In this document: in pieces, positions 47,441-59,695 of the stretch
Layout: each line of letters opens with the position of its first letter
How positions within the stretch are numbered: position 1 is the first letter of the stretch
Assembly (NCBI GenBank): GCA_019914945.1
Contig: CM034110.1
Span: 10,394,808-10,458,807, forward strand
Length of the DNA: 64,000 nucleotides
Origin: Typha latifolia
Taxonomy: Eukaryota > Streptophyta > Magnoliopsida > Poales > Typhaceae
Direction: 5' to 3'
Translations under genes and position numbers: made by a program
Notes under the pieces: model-generated
The model's input: only the letters and a program-made list of their open reading frames with translations
What the model was told of the DNA's origin: nothing
The model's database searches: none

Positions 47441-48486
47441 ACCTCAAAACTTGGACATATCATCATTGGCAATCTAGTTGATTCTGTTTCCATTCGACCA
47501 AAGACATAAGAAGGATAATAACATAGTAGGATAAAATGACAAACTTGATTAAAGGCTCAGCATTCATCAGCTTCTCAATCATGAATTATCTGAAGCAGAA
47601 CTGGCATTTAAAGCTGATTAATTTCATCATCATAGCCCATCATAAGTACGCAGTTAAAAATGTATATTGTAAAGATTTAACACGGTTGGCTCATATCAAG
47701 AAATTCAACCATTATTTTCCCTTGTTACTTCATGATTTTTCATCAGAAGCGCGGGTAAGTTATAATCATAGCCACCACTTGAGACAGATATAGTGAAAGA
47801 AAAGCTAGTAAAGAATCCCAAGGATTGAAGCAAAACTATAGTGAGAGGTTTTAGAGGCACAACCATAGAAGAATAGTTAGCCCCCACGTTTAGCTCCACC
47901 GAATTCGATATCTGCCTCCATGACTGGGCTCTTTTGAGTAACAAACTCTCAAAAAGCCAAAGGTGAGGAGAGGCAGAACAAAGCTCAGTCAAAAACAGAA
48001 TGCAGAGGAAAGTGATTGGAAAGATGGGAGATTTAGCCGTTGCTTTGACACAGATCAGTCATCACAAGTCATGAACTGCAACACAGAACGGCAGAATTGA
48101 TGTAGCACAGGCATTGGGGCTTCCTTCGTCAATGGATAACTCAGATAAGCCCGGGGTTGGCTCCGTGCGATATAACCAAGATTAAAACCTTCGATTTGAC
48201 GCAAATAAAGAATACTATAGATGAAAAAGAAAAGAAAAGATCAAAACTTTCCCCTATCCAAGAGGGACGATCGAAAACTGAAGACTCTACCGCACAAATT
48301 TTGCAATTTATTGAAGACCTAGATAAAGATCGAAACCTTCTTCATCATAGAGACACTAAGGATCAAAATCTGCCTTGTATGGGCAGAAAGGAGATGCATT
48401 ACCGAAACCTACAGGCATAGAAAACAACATGAGTAGAGGCGTAAGGCGAGAGCCGCGAGACGAAGAGAACAAGAGACGCATTGTAC

Positions 48487-48512
48487 TATATATAGAAGTA
48501 ATGAAACCCTAA
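48487..48512 (+). promoter_or_regulatory. TATA-like element and telo-box upstream of MRE11
   Basis: TATATATA at 48487-48494 and AAACCCTAA at 48504-48512, about 240 bases before the first candidate MRE11 leader ATG. Confidence 0.4.
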
Positions 48513-48702
48513 CCCTTCGCCCTGAAGTATCCAACGGCTGGGATCGATTGCTGGAGTAGGCGATCTGGCCCTTTTGATTACATTACTGATTACACCCACT
48601 TGACCCTGCGAACCGGGCCGGTCGAACCGGATCAAGACCTCGCTCTAGAGGTCAAACCGTGAAAGGCTACCTTGAATGGAAAGCCTGCGTTAGTAGTGCT
48701 AG

Positions 48703-48710
48703 TTCCCGCC
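48703..48710 (+). promoter_or_regulatory. E2F-like site upstream of MRE11
   Basis: TTCCCGCC fits the E2F consensus TTSSCGSS. E2F control is known for many S-phase and DNA-repair genes in plants. Binding here is inferred. Confidence 0.4.
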
Positions 48711-49322
48711 ACGATCATTCCGAGCTCTTGGTTTCTTCTATCTAGGGTTTTCTATGAGCAACAGTCGATTTCGTCTTCGTAATTATGATGCAATCGAAGT
48801 CGAGGTAAGAAAGGTTCTTATTATTCTTTTCCTTCTAATTACGATGGTATCTTTATCGTGCTTTGATTTTATCGGGTACGTGAGTTCAATGGAGATTTTT
48901 AGGGTTCATTTCCTTCTTTTGTAAAACTTACTGCTGCCGTTCTATTTATGGTTAGTAGAAGTGGTTGTCTTAGGGCTTCCGTAGGTCAATGTAATAATCG
49001 GAGTCGGAGGTTTCATGGTATCCTATCCCCCTCTCTCTACTCCTCTTCTTCTCAAAACTAACGCATTTTTACTAAAACAAGTTCTATTGGTTTGTAAATC
49101 CGTAATGTAGTAAATGTATAGGTGCTGTAGGCTTGTATTGGCTTTGAATCTTGTCACAAGTCACTCGAGCATATCTATGATCGGAATACTCTTATGCTTT
49201 GACCACAAAATCAATTAATCACATTTCTTTGCAGATGAATTATACAAGAGCTTCACTTTTAAATTAAGTTTAGTTGGAGTATGATGATATGGTATCAGGC
49301 ATGCAGATATTGTGTATCATCT

Positions 49323-49353
<31 letters not shown>

Positions 49354-49657
49354 GTGCATGATATTATGTGGCCCCACCATTCCCTGGCTCTTCGCCTGTC
49401 TAGCCTCCATTTATTTCTGCTGCCACAGATCTGAAAAACTAAACTGAGCTGATTTCTACAAGGGCAACAATTCCTAATCACATGTAAGGTATGCTACAGC
49501 GACCTCAAGATAGTATCCACAATACATTATGTAGGTAGTAAACTACATTTTTAACTTGGTTGCATTTTTGCCTGTTGTTTTAAATGTCCAGTAACTAAGT
49601 ACTTACTTCATGGTGCTATTGTTACAGGATATTCAAAAGGACTTATGCTGTATGGTA

Positions 49658-52600
49658 ATGAGTAAAGCATCGATGTAAGCGTTATTATATCTGTCAAAAT
49701 CCTTGTTCGCAACTTTTGAAATATATTTTCATCATACATTTAATACTACTCTTTTGCATAGTCTCCTGTAACATGGATATTCTGGGACATTTTGCATGAC
49801 CGAGATTTTCTATGTTATCTTTACTTACATTTCAGGGAGGACACAGACAACACACTCCGAGTACTTATCGCTACTGACTGTCACCTAGGATATATGGAGA
49901 AAGATGAAATACGCAGGCCTGACTCTTTTCAGGCTTTTGAAGAGATTTGCTCCATAGCAGACCAAAAACAGGTAATATCCTTCACTCCTGCTCTCCATAG
50001 CTGAGTTATTGATTTTTTATTTTTTAAACTGCAGGTAGATTTCATACTTCTTGGTGGTGATCTTTTTCATGAGAATAAACCTTCACGATCGACATTGGTA
50101 AAGACTATTGAGATTCTGAGGCGCTATTGCTTAAATGACCAGCCCGTGCCATTCCAGGTTGTCAGTGATCAGACAGTGAACTTCCAAAACATGTATGGAC
50201 TGTATGCGGATCCAGCTGCTATATAATTTAATTATATATTTTATTTAAGATGCTAAACTGTCAGTCAATTTGTTCAAAGTCCAATTAAAAGAACTTTGCA
50301 ATTATTTAATGGTTTGTTAATTAAACATCTAAGCTGTAGCCCAGCTCTTATTATTGTTAATTCATGGTTTGCTTGATCTGAATCTTGTCTAGCTTGTCAT
50401 CTTGATAATTGCAAGAAATAAAGAGACTCTCCCCTCCATCTTCATGGTTTGTGTTGTCTCATATTTGGACAATCATGCTGCTTAGAATATGGTCATCTCT
50501 CTGATGCATATTACTTATCCATGGACAAGTGTAAGCATAGGCTGCTAGGCCCATTTACTGCATGAAATTGTTCTTGATTTGAAGAAAATGTTGCAGCACC
50601 TGACATTACTTAAGCAAGTTGCTATGTGGATTTTTGTTAAGGGACGAACAGTAATGGCGATTATTCTAGTTCTGACTTATTAATTTCTCAGATTTGGTCA
50701 TGTCAACTATGAAGATCCCCATTTCAATGTTGGTTTGCCTGTTTTCACTATACATGGGAATCATGATGATCCGGCTGGAGTGGTAACTTTTGCTTCAATA
50801 TTTGGTCAACATTGAACATCATTATTTCCTTTGGCTTCTCTTTTTGCTGAAGTGCTTATTTCTACCTAACACTTTGGTAGATCAATATGTTATATTGGTA
50901 TATATATGCATGCATATATAGTTATATACATAATGTGCTCTCCTGAAATTAAAGTCTCATTTCTTAGCCAAAATTGGATGGCCTTTAATCATTGGTAACT
51001 GAATGCCTTAGTATCATTATTTTGAAGATATCAAGTTTACGTTTCGAAATGTAGTAGAGGTATTTCTGATAATTTGGAGTTAAATGGATCATTGAAATCA
51101 TATATAAATCATTGCTAAGATTAATCTTCCAACGTCAAAACCAACTAGGATTATTTCAAATGAAAATAAGTTGGAAAGCCTAGGGAAGACAATTGTGATC
51201 AGTCATGAAGGTCATAAGAGGAACACTTAGGATGTATATTTGCCTTCTTACAATCAGCTCGAATTGTGCTTTTTAGTTCCTTATTCCTTATTTAGAATTC
51301 TGTACAGGATAATCTTTCTGCCATTGATATACTCTCGGCATGCAATCTTGTTAACTACTTTGGGAAGATGGTCCTTGGTGGTTCTGGTGTTGGTCAAATA
51401 ACACTATATCCTATACTTATAAAAAAGGTTGGTGCAGTTATTTGCATCAAAGCATTAGTGACATGGAAACCTAGGCTAAGATATGAAGTTGCAGGGTACA
51501 ACATCAGTGGCCTTGTATGGCCTGGGAAACATTAGAGACGAGCGACTGAATAGAATGTTTCAGGTACTCTTGGGCCTCCTGTATGCAGTTCATTTCTTGC
51601 TTACGTTTTGTTTCTAAAATATTGACAATTTATTTTTCAGACACCTCATGCAGTGCAGTGGATGCGACCTGAATCCCAAGAGGGCGTTCCATTGTCTGCC
51701 TGGTTCAACATTTTGGTTCTCCATCAGAACAGGTTGTGTATTATGTGCGGGAAGTTTCTTTGATGTTGTTCATATCTTAGATAATGTCATTGAAATTGCA
51801 ACTTATACTTGTATCCATCACAGAATAAAGACAAACCCCAAGAATGCGATAAATGAGCATTTCTTACCAAGGTTTTTGGACTTCATAGTATGGGGGCATG
51901 AACACGAATGCCTTGTTGACCCACAGGTGACACTTTAATACACAAATTTATATATTGCACTGTCATGCTGAAGTTAGTTTTACAGGAGGTTCCAGGGATG
52001 GGCTTTCATATTTCACAGCCAGGATCTTCAGTTGCCACATCATTGATTGATGGTGAAGCCAAAGCTAAGCATGTACTTCTGTTGGAAATCAAGGTTGCTA
52101 TTGTCCATTGGTGAACATTTCTTTTCATTTGCCTATTCGGTCTTTGATTTCTTTCCACTTCATTTAGGTAGACTTTTAACTGTATTGCTCATCATTTTTT
52201 GTCTATAGGGGAGTCAGTACAGACCAACTAAAATACCTCTGAAGTCAGTCAGACCATTTGAGTATGCAGAGGTAAGGGATTTACACATGTTCATCTATTT
52301 CTTTATGTATTTCTAATTATTTGCATCTTTTGTTGTGCAGGTTGTGTTGAAAGATGAAGCTGAAGTTGATGCGAATGATCAATCATCTGTTCTTGAATAT
52401 CTGGATAAAGTTGTAAGACAGATTTCCTTTTATTGAAAATAATGTTGAACCTAGGAATGCCAACAATGCTAATTCAAGTCCTGCAAAACAAGTGCTTTAT
52501 GTCTTATGTTGATCTGACTCAACAAAATCTGGCTCAAATGCTTGATCTAAATCATGTTTAAAACAAAATACTTATAGCCCCCGTTCACTTATGAAATATA

Positions 52601-55600
52601 AATAACTTTTTTCTGGAATAAGTGGTGTGGGCACCACTATTCTTTACGTTTATTTTCGTAGGCATAAGAGGGCTGCACCTGTGGCCTTTTGGTTTAACGA
52701 GAGTTTTGACTAGCCTTATAGAGCTATTTTTGCCTTTTTGTCTTTTGTTTTGTTTTGCCTATATAAAGGCTTATAATCCTTTTTTCATTAGTTAGTGAAC
52801 ATTTTGCTTTCACACATTTGGTGTTTATTGGTGGATTCTAACACCCCGGTTGATAAATTTTTCAGGTTTGGTTAATTTTTTTCCTACATGTTCTTCTTAA
52901 ATTTGCAATTGAAAAGTTGTCCTGCATCAATGAATCTTCTTATTCTGGTGTTGTAACTAAACAATAAATTAGTTTTTTATGGTATATTAATTCATCATTC
53001 TCTCTTCTCTTACTTTATACAACTTTTAAAATTACTTTAATAATGATAATAAATTATTATTTTGCTCCTAGATTAGACAAGATCTAATTACTAATACTTA
53101 AAATGTCATAAAATTTTAATACAAATTTACTATTCTTCATTATTTTAATATCAACATTATATCACATCAAATACAATTATTACTCCTTATACCTGTATTC
53201 AACTAAATAATAGTATAGCTTATATTGGTATTAGCTCTTTTACTTTGATATTAAAAATTAGAATACTTCTTTTAGAATTGATCTTATTTCACAAGTGAAT
53301 GGAGCCCTAGTTTGTTACTTGCATGTCTAGCACTAATTTTGTTGGTGTTATGGAAAACCTCTTATTCTATGATTTGATCTCGTGACCGGATCCCTTGGTT
53401 AAACTGTCGGTTTCATTTCAAGAAACCTGGTAGCTGGCAGGTTGGGTTGGTTTTGTTTCTGGCTTATATTCACATAATAGTGGAGATTAACACTGATTAT
53501 ATTCCACCATGTTGCATGTGACTGATAGGTTACATGGTTGTATATGCGATGTTTCTAGTTTCTACATGAGGTATGTTTGATATGGTTGTATTTGGTCATT
53601 AGTTGGTCGTTGAACTCTGTTAAGGCTATTCTCTGTGAGAGATAGTCTCATCTGATTTCCAATTTAATAGGCCTATGAAAGGCTTTTTGCCAAAGCAAAA
53701 GAAAAGCATATCCCAATAGGAACCTGACAACATTTTTACCCCAGCTTAGGAACCTCTGGTAGTGTGAGGACATCTTGATTCTTGATACTAGACATGTCTG
53801 TGCTTATTCTTTCCATCTCATTTCTGCAAACTGTAATTTCTTCAGGTGAGAAATCTGATTGAGAAAGGTAGCAAAGCAACTACCAGCAGGTCGGAGCTCA
53901 AACTTCCATTAGTCAGAGTAAAAGTAATGTTTCTAAGTTGATTTTTTTTTCTTCTAATATTTGCTATCATCTACAAGCATGTTAGACTGAATCTACATCA
54001 CATGTAAAAAAGAAAAGTTAGTTAAAATTTTTTAATGTCTTAATCCATACTTTCAAATTTTTGTTGTGTAAACTAATAATGATATTCTTTTATTTATATG
54101 AATAAGCATAACAAGTTGCCCTGTAGGTTGACTACTCAGGATTTTCAACAATAAACCCTCAAAGATTTGGCCAGAAGTATGTAGGAAAGGTACGCTCATC
54201 ATAGTTTTGAAGTCAGCAAAACATCCTTTTCATATCTATTTGTGTGCTGTTTGAACGTGTATTTGTACCATTCATGTAGGTTGCCAATCCACAGGACATT
54301 CTTATTTTCTCAAAGGCTGCAAAGAAGCGTCAACCAGTTGAAGGTATTAAATTACTTTATTTTGCAGAACTTCTTACAAGTTTGTTACAAATCATATTCA
54401 TCCATGATGTATTTGTCATTTGCTTAGAGGCATCACTTGATGTGACCATAAAAGCTTGCCATTCTGCAACCAGGTATTGTGACAAGTAAAGCCTCTCCAG
54501 CAATGGGTTAATGCTGTATATATCTTGTTCTCCTAATCTCATTAGATCTGGAATTAGCACAAGCCTTGTGCACTAAGGTTTTACCGAGGTCTTATTATTG
54601 AGATTGAAGTAGATAGAAGAATTTATCAAGGTTTTAGAACTCCTCTTTGGTATTTGTGTCAATTAAAATGTTTTAGCAGTTAAAAATTCAGATTCTATGT
54701 CAGTTATTGTCGCCAGTGCTATTGGACACCTCATGTTATTGAACATCAATTAAATGTCTATTCCTATAAATTGAAAAGCTTAATCTCACAAGTGATTCCA
54801 AATTTGCTACGACCAATTTGCATGTCAAACGTCATTTAGTATGTTATGAAGAATTAATGTGTTTGTTAGTGTCTGTTCAATTTACTTACTAGTTTCAGAT
54901 TCCATGGAGAATGCTGCTTTATGATTTGACTTAGGTACTTATTTATATGGTACTGTTCTCAACTCAGAATTTTATCTACTTGCCTCTTATCTTTTTCTTG
55001 AAGAACTCATTTTTCATTGTTGGAATTAGCGATTGTTGATGAAGTTAAATAGCTCTGTGAATTCCTTGTAAAAATAAACTAACAGATGCAATCATTAAGG
55101 AGCACGCTCATCTTGATCAACAGATGAGACTCAGCATGCCATTCTGAGGATTAAGGATTTGTTGACTTGCTCTTTCTCATTTTGTTATAGAAAAGATTGA
55201 TGCTTCTGAAAGACTTCGCCCAGAAGAGCTGAACCAGCAAAACATTGAGGCTCTGGTTGCTGAAAGTAACTTGGTATTCTACTTGCTATCCCTCCTTTTT
55301 TCTTCTCAATGTGTATCCAGTCTAGCACATTTTTGTAAATTGTCAAAGATAAAGTTAAGGGAAAATAAAACAATAGGAGAAAAAATAATTTCCCTTCTCT
55401 TTGGAGCTTAATTTTCTCTCCTAATCCTTTGAGTTGGACTATGTCTTCTATGGCTGTCAAGTTGTATGGATCGAGACCAGATCAAACTTGGAAAACCATC
55501 AGTGAGATATGTAAAGTCCTTCAAGGGTTCGATGTTATATCATCATATGTGCTTAACAGCAATTCAGAAGATAGTCTTGAGACAATAAAAGATGTCAAGA

Positions 55601-57622
55601 ATTTCTTTTTATTTCCTCAAATGTCCTACTTCTCAAAGCGGTTAGATTATCAGTATCTGTTGTGGCAATACTAGATCTTCATAAATTGCCTCAGTATTTT
55701 TTTTTTCTGATGAAGGTTTGCCACATTGGATTTCTTGTAGTTACTATTTTATGAAGGGACTGTAATTAGAACATTGCAGTATGGTCCCTGAGAATGATTT
55801 TTCAAGATGAAATTATTTTTGTGTTATAGTTTCTTGAGGTGTCTAGACCTTATACATATGTTTTACTAGTAAGTTATTTGGTTTGCAGAAAATGGAGATT
55901 CTTCCAGTTAATGATCTGGATATTGCGTTACATGAATTTGTTAACAAGGATGATAAGATGGCATTTTACTCTTGTTTGCAGCATAATCTTGAGGAAACAC
56001 GAGTAAGTATTTCTTTCTAGATATTTTCTAACAATTGTTCTAAATTAATGCACCTTTGCATCATAAATTCAGGGTAAATATGAAAACTATTGTTTAATAT
56101 GATATTGGTATCCTTTCTTACAGAATAAATTGAATGCTGAAGCAGATAGTCTGAAGATTGAAGAAGAAGATATAATACTTAAAGTGGGCGAGTGCATGCA
56201 GGCATGGAGCTATTCTCATGTCAAGATGGAAAGTAAGCGTATTGGTGATCACATTGTCGCTTTAACACTTTTTCTGATGCAGGAACGTGTGAAAGAAAGA
56301 TCACTGCATTCTGAGGAAAACACAAGAATCTCAAGTTCACAGAACTTACAGGTTACTCTAATCTTCGTTTTAAATTCAAGAAAATTATCAGTCTTCCTCG
56401 TCTGCTGAAATTGTTGACTTTGATTGCTGTTTGTACAGAATAATAGAGGTAAAGCTATTACTGCTCCCACTCCCAGTAGTCCGAATTCCTTTAGCGATGA
56501 AGAGGATACTAGACAGATACTACCGACTTCAAGATCTGCTGGCCGAGGAAGAAAGGTATTATCTGGAGCTACTAAGTCCTCTCATGATGCTTCTGACATT
56601 GGCAAAAGTGGAGCTTCAAAGAGAGGCAGGGGAAGAGGCTCTAGCAGTTTAAAGCAGATGACTCTTGATGCCACTATGCGAGTCCGCAATTCTGAAAGGT
56701 TCATCACTGACTGTTTGCCACATTCTTGCTGAAGAATTACTTTTCAAGATCTTGATATTTGAATTTCTTAATCCATCTGTTTTAACCATAATATACTCTA
56801 CTTGTGATAAGATATGTGAATAAATAAATTTAATACCCTACCATGTACAAATTTGGATATCCTAATTACATATGAATGACTGCATTTGTTGCCCTGCAAA
56901 TGTGCATATTCATTCATTTACTGGATGCCATGAAGAGAACATTGGAAAGGCATATTTGATTCATTTAAATTGTACAGATCTTCATCAGCATCAACAACAG
57001 CTGCGCTGCGTGGCATTGTGGATGAGGAGGTGGACTCTCCAAGTGAAGAAACAGAGACATACGAAATTAATGAAATCACTGAAAATTCTGTATATTCTAT
57101 ATTCTTTTCCATGAAGCAACATTACTTTTTATCTTATTGGATAACTCAGATTACTATCTCTGCTATACTGAGCTCTAAAGCCTTGTTGCTATTTTTCTTG
57201 CTCCAAGGAACCTGAAGGGAATTTCCAAGAGAAGAGGCGGAAAAGGCCTGCACCCAGAGGCAGGGGTAGAGGATCTGTGTCGTCATCAAAGAGGGGAAAG
57301 AAATCAGATCTCTCTTCCATCCATAGCATGCTTATGAATAACGATGACGACGACGATGATGATGACATATCAAACAGATTGAGGAAAGCTCAACCTCGCG
57401 TAAGTGATGCATCAAATACTTTCTCAAGAGAAGGGCAAAGATGATTGTCAGATCTTGAATGGAAATTAATATTCTCAGAACATTTTCTCTATAATCCTTC
57501 TATAACCTCTTCTCTATAAGTTTGAATAAGAAAACAATTCTTAAATGGTTACAACATGTTTGACTGATCCTCATTTATGGTTCCAGATGACTAGGAACTA
57601 TGGAGCTGTTAGGAAGAGATGA
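49658..57622 (+). CDS. MRE11: Double-strand break repair nuclease MRE11
   Basis: A Mn-dependent nuclease of the MRE11-RAD50-NBS1 complex, acting in the nucleus in break sensing, end resection, telomere care and meiosis. Twenty-two exons keep phase: 49658-49674, 49836-49971, 50035-50192, 50692-50782, 51308-51427, 51495-51563, 51641-51732, 51824-51926, 51986-52093, 52209-52271, 52341-52412, 53846-53923, 54127-54189, 54280-54343, 55191-55273, 55889-56002, 56124-56201, 56283-56351, 56439-56698, 56978-57089, 57208-57399, 57587-57622. They encode 725 residues. Phosphoesterase motifs are complete: ATDCHLGY (Asp20, His22), [17 protein letters not shown] and WGHEHEC. The capping domain follows ([33 protein letters not shown]). 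The C-terminus is a GAR-like, Arg/Gly-rich tail with an Asp run, ending [10 protein letters not shown]. The intron after 56201 needs a GC donor. An in-frame N-terminal extension from 48754 is possible. Confidence 0.95.
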
Positions 57623-58063
57623 TGTTGATGAAGACACACATGTATTAGCTCGGACATGGTGCTATAATTTTTCTTCTGCACTAAACCATCCTTTTTTAGC
57701 AAGCTGTGATAAGCTTTGTATATTTACAACACTGTTCTAATATGCTTAACATCTTGCCCTCCATATACATGATGGTCATCATTTATGTTCTTGCTAGAAA
57801 TTCTCAGGTACCCTCATACTGTATTCCTAATGTTCCTCATCATTTGAAAATGCTCTTGCCACAGGGATGTGCTTCTTTTCCTTTTCCTTGTTCTTCGTAG
57901 AGCTTTGGTCACAAATGGGTTGAGATTTCTTGGTTCGATGGGTACTTAGCAACTACAATTTCGTAAAGAAACAATAGATGCTTGCGAGAGATTTATCAAT
58001 ATTGTATCATTAATGCGCTTGAAGGCTACTTTTTATTGAATGCAGGGAGTAAGAAATCGATAT
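57623..58063. other. Intergenic region between converging MRE11 and PPR genes
   Basis: About 440 bases shared by two 3' UTRs on opposite strands. No coding or RNA feature is seen. Confidence 0.7.
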
Positions 58064-59695
58064 TTACATGGTATCTTCGTTTACTTCAATAGAACTCTGA
58101 GCAGGAAACATTCTAGTTGCTTCTTTGAGCTCCATATTTTCCCTTGCTTCTTGGACGGCACTCCATTCCCCAACCTTAGCGTGTAAATTTGATTTCATTA
58201 TATAATTCCCACTGTGCTCAGGCTCCAGTTCAAGGACATACTCCATTACTTTTCTAGCTAAACCAATGTTTCCGATGTCTCTACATGCTCCGATAAGAAT
58301 GCGCCAAATTGGGGCATCCGGTTTCACAGGCATATTTGTCATGAATTCAAATGCTTCATCTACTAGCCCAGCCCTGCAGAGGAGGTCCACCATGCTCCCG
58401 TAGTGCTCTATCCGAGGTGTTATACCATGCTCTTCCACCATGGACTTGAAACACTGTCTGCCTTCCATCACTAGCCTGGCATGACTACATGCGTTGATGA
58501 TGTTTAGCAATACAACCTCGTCCAGCTTAAATCCCTCCCTCTGCATCTGAGAGAATCGAACGAGAGCGGCTACAGTTTGCCCATGCATTGCTAGCCCATG
58601 TATCATCGTTGTCCATGTAATCAGACTCCTCACAGTCATTTGGTCGAATATATAACACGACTTCTCCAGGTTCCCACATTTACTGTGCATGTTAATGAGG
58701 GCATTTGCAACACAAATATCCTCATGAAAACCAGTCTTCTCCACACATTCATCAATCCATTTCATCAACTCAGAGCTTCCCAGTTTTGTGCATATGGAGA
58801 TGAGTGCTAACAATATAACTTTGTCGAGCCTTACTCCTACCGTCTGCATTTCCTGAAACAGAGTCAGTGCCTCGCCAGGGCAGTCGTTCTCGCAATAAGC
58901 ATTGATCATGCAAGTCCAGGACACCGTAGTTCTGCTCCCCATCTTCTCGAATATCTTCTGGGCAACGCGTAAGCATCCGCATTTTGCGTACATATCTATC
59001 AGGGAATTTTGGAGAGGTGTGTCAAACCCGATAAGATTCTTCACTGCGTATCCATGGACTTGCTTCCCATGAGCTAAAGCCTTCAGCTTGGAACAAGAAG
59101 AGAGAGCACTTGTGACGGTCACTTCATTAGGCCTTGAGTTCTCCTTTGCCATAGCACTTGCAGCAAAAAGCGCTTCTTGGGGATGATTTCCCCTAGAGTA
59201 GGTGGCAACCAGAGCATTCCACATGATAACGTCTCTGTGGGGCGTTTCATCGAACATTTTGCGAACAGCCAAGAGATCTCCAAAAAATCCGTACATCTTA
59301 AGGAGGGCGGACTGCACGACGAGATGCAAGTCGAATCCCAACTTGAAAACATGGGAATGCACCTGCTTTCCCGGATAGAACGAATGCAAAAGAAGACCGC
59401 AGGCCTTGATGACGAACAGAAGAACGGTGTGATCAACCTTAAGCTCACTCCTTCCACGGTTATACTCCCAAATTACCAACTCAGGTTCACTCCCTTCCAA
59501 ATATGCTCCCAGGGCGTTCTTCCACTTGCGAGTACGCTGCTCTCTGTGGAGTTGTCTTTCCGGTGCCAATTCGTCGTCATAGAGCAAGACACTCCTTGGA
59601 ATTCTGGTAAGGCATCGTCTGCTAATATGAGCAATGAACGTGAGATTGCTACGGAGGGTTGTTATGGCATGGGTTTTCATAAGCAAGACGATCAT
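58064..59695 (-). CDS. Pentatricopeptide repeat protein, PLS class with E domain, no DYW
   Basis: An intronless frame of 543 residues. PPR motifs are evident, for example VIMWNALVATYSRGNH, NSLIDMYAKCGCLRVA, VSWTCMINAYCENDCP, NALINMHSKCGNLEKS and TWTTMIHGLAMHGQT. An E-type region (APIWRILIGACRDIGNIGLA onward) follows, and the protein stops after SSIEVNEDTM without a DYW domain. E-class PPR proteins act in organelles on RNA, often in editing with a separate DYW protein. The first 30 residues (hydrophobic, Arg/Thr/Ser-rich) are compatible with organelle targeting. Met codons at residues 1 and 6 are both possible starts. Confidence 0.9.
   Translation of the reverse strand: MIVLLMKTHAITTLRSNLTFIAHISRRCLTRIPRSVLLYDDELAPERQLHREQRTRKWKNALGAYLEGSEPELVIWEYNRGRSELKVDHTVLLFVIKACGLLLHSFYPGKQVHSHVFKLGFDLHLVVQSALLKMYGFFGDLLAVRKMFDETPHRDVIMWNALVATYSRGNHPQEALFAASAMAKENSRPNEVTVTSALSSCSKLKALAHGKQVHGYAVKNLIGFDTPLQNSLIDMYAKCGCLRVAQKIFEKMGSRTTVSWTCMINAYCENDCPGEALTLFQEMQTVGVRLDKVILLALISICTKLGSSELMKWIDECVEKTGFHEDICVANALINMHSKCGNLEKSCYIFDQMTVRSLITWTTMIHGLAMHGQTVAALVRFSQMQREGFKLDEVVLLNIINACSHARLVMEGRQCFKSMVEEHGITPRIEHYGSMVDLLCRAGLVDEAFEFMTNMPVKPDAPIWRILIGACRDIGNIGLARKVMEYVLELEPEHSGNYIMKSNLHAKVGEWSAVQEARENMELKEATRMFPAQSSIEVNEDTM

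Larger units (their letters stand above)
40089..47700. repeat. Segmental tandem duplication, unit 2 (contains NDB copy 2)
   Basis: Matches unit 1 in order: 3' flank, all ten NDB exons and introns, and 5' flank blocks (39510-40085 corresponds to 46945-47690; 39225-39300 corresponds weakly to 45520-45630). Unit 2 is longer in the 5' flank by nearly 2 kb, from insertion here or deletion in unit 1. Confidence 0.8.
44691..49657. other. Large region between NDB copy 2 and MRE11
   Basis: It holds the NDB copy 2 promoter with a TTC tract (about 44713-44740), AAAT repeats (44996-45020), about 2 kb absent from unit 1, the duplicated block 46945-47690 with two hairpin-like motifs, and from 48450 the MRE11 promoter and leader (telo-box, E2F-like site, a probable first exon at 48754-48804). 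Small frames at 46331 and 47536 lack any recognisable motif. Confidence 0.65.

Noticed and set aside
47536..47793. An 85-residue frame in the NDB 5' flank
   Set aside because: The matching block in unit 1 (39880-40010) breaks the frame, so the sequence is not conserved as protein.
47881..47922. A short minus-strand start (MEADIEFGGAKRGG) followed by a stop
   Set aside because: It looks like the N-terminus of a protein, but no in-frame continuation or convincing donor leading to another exon was found.
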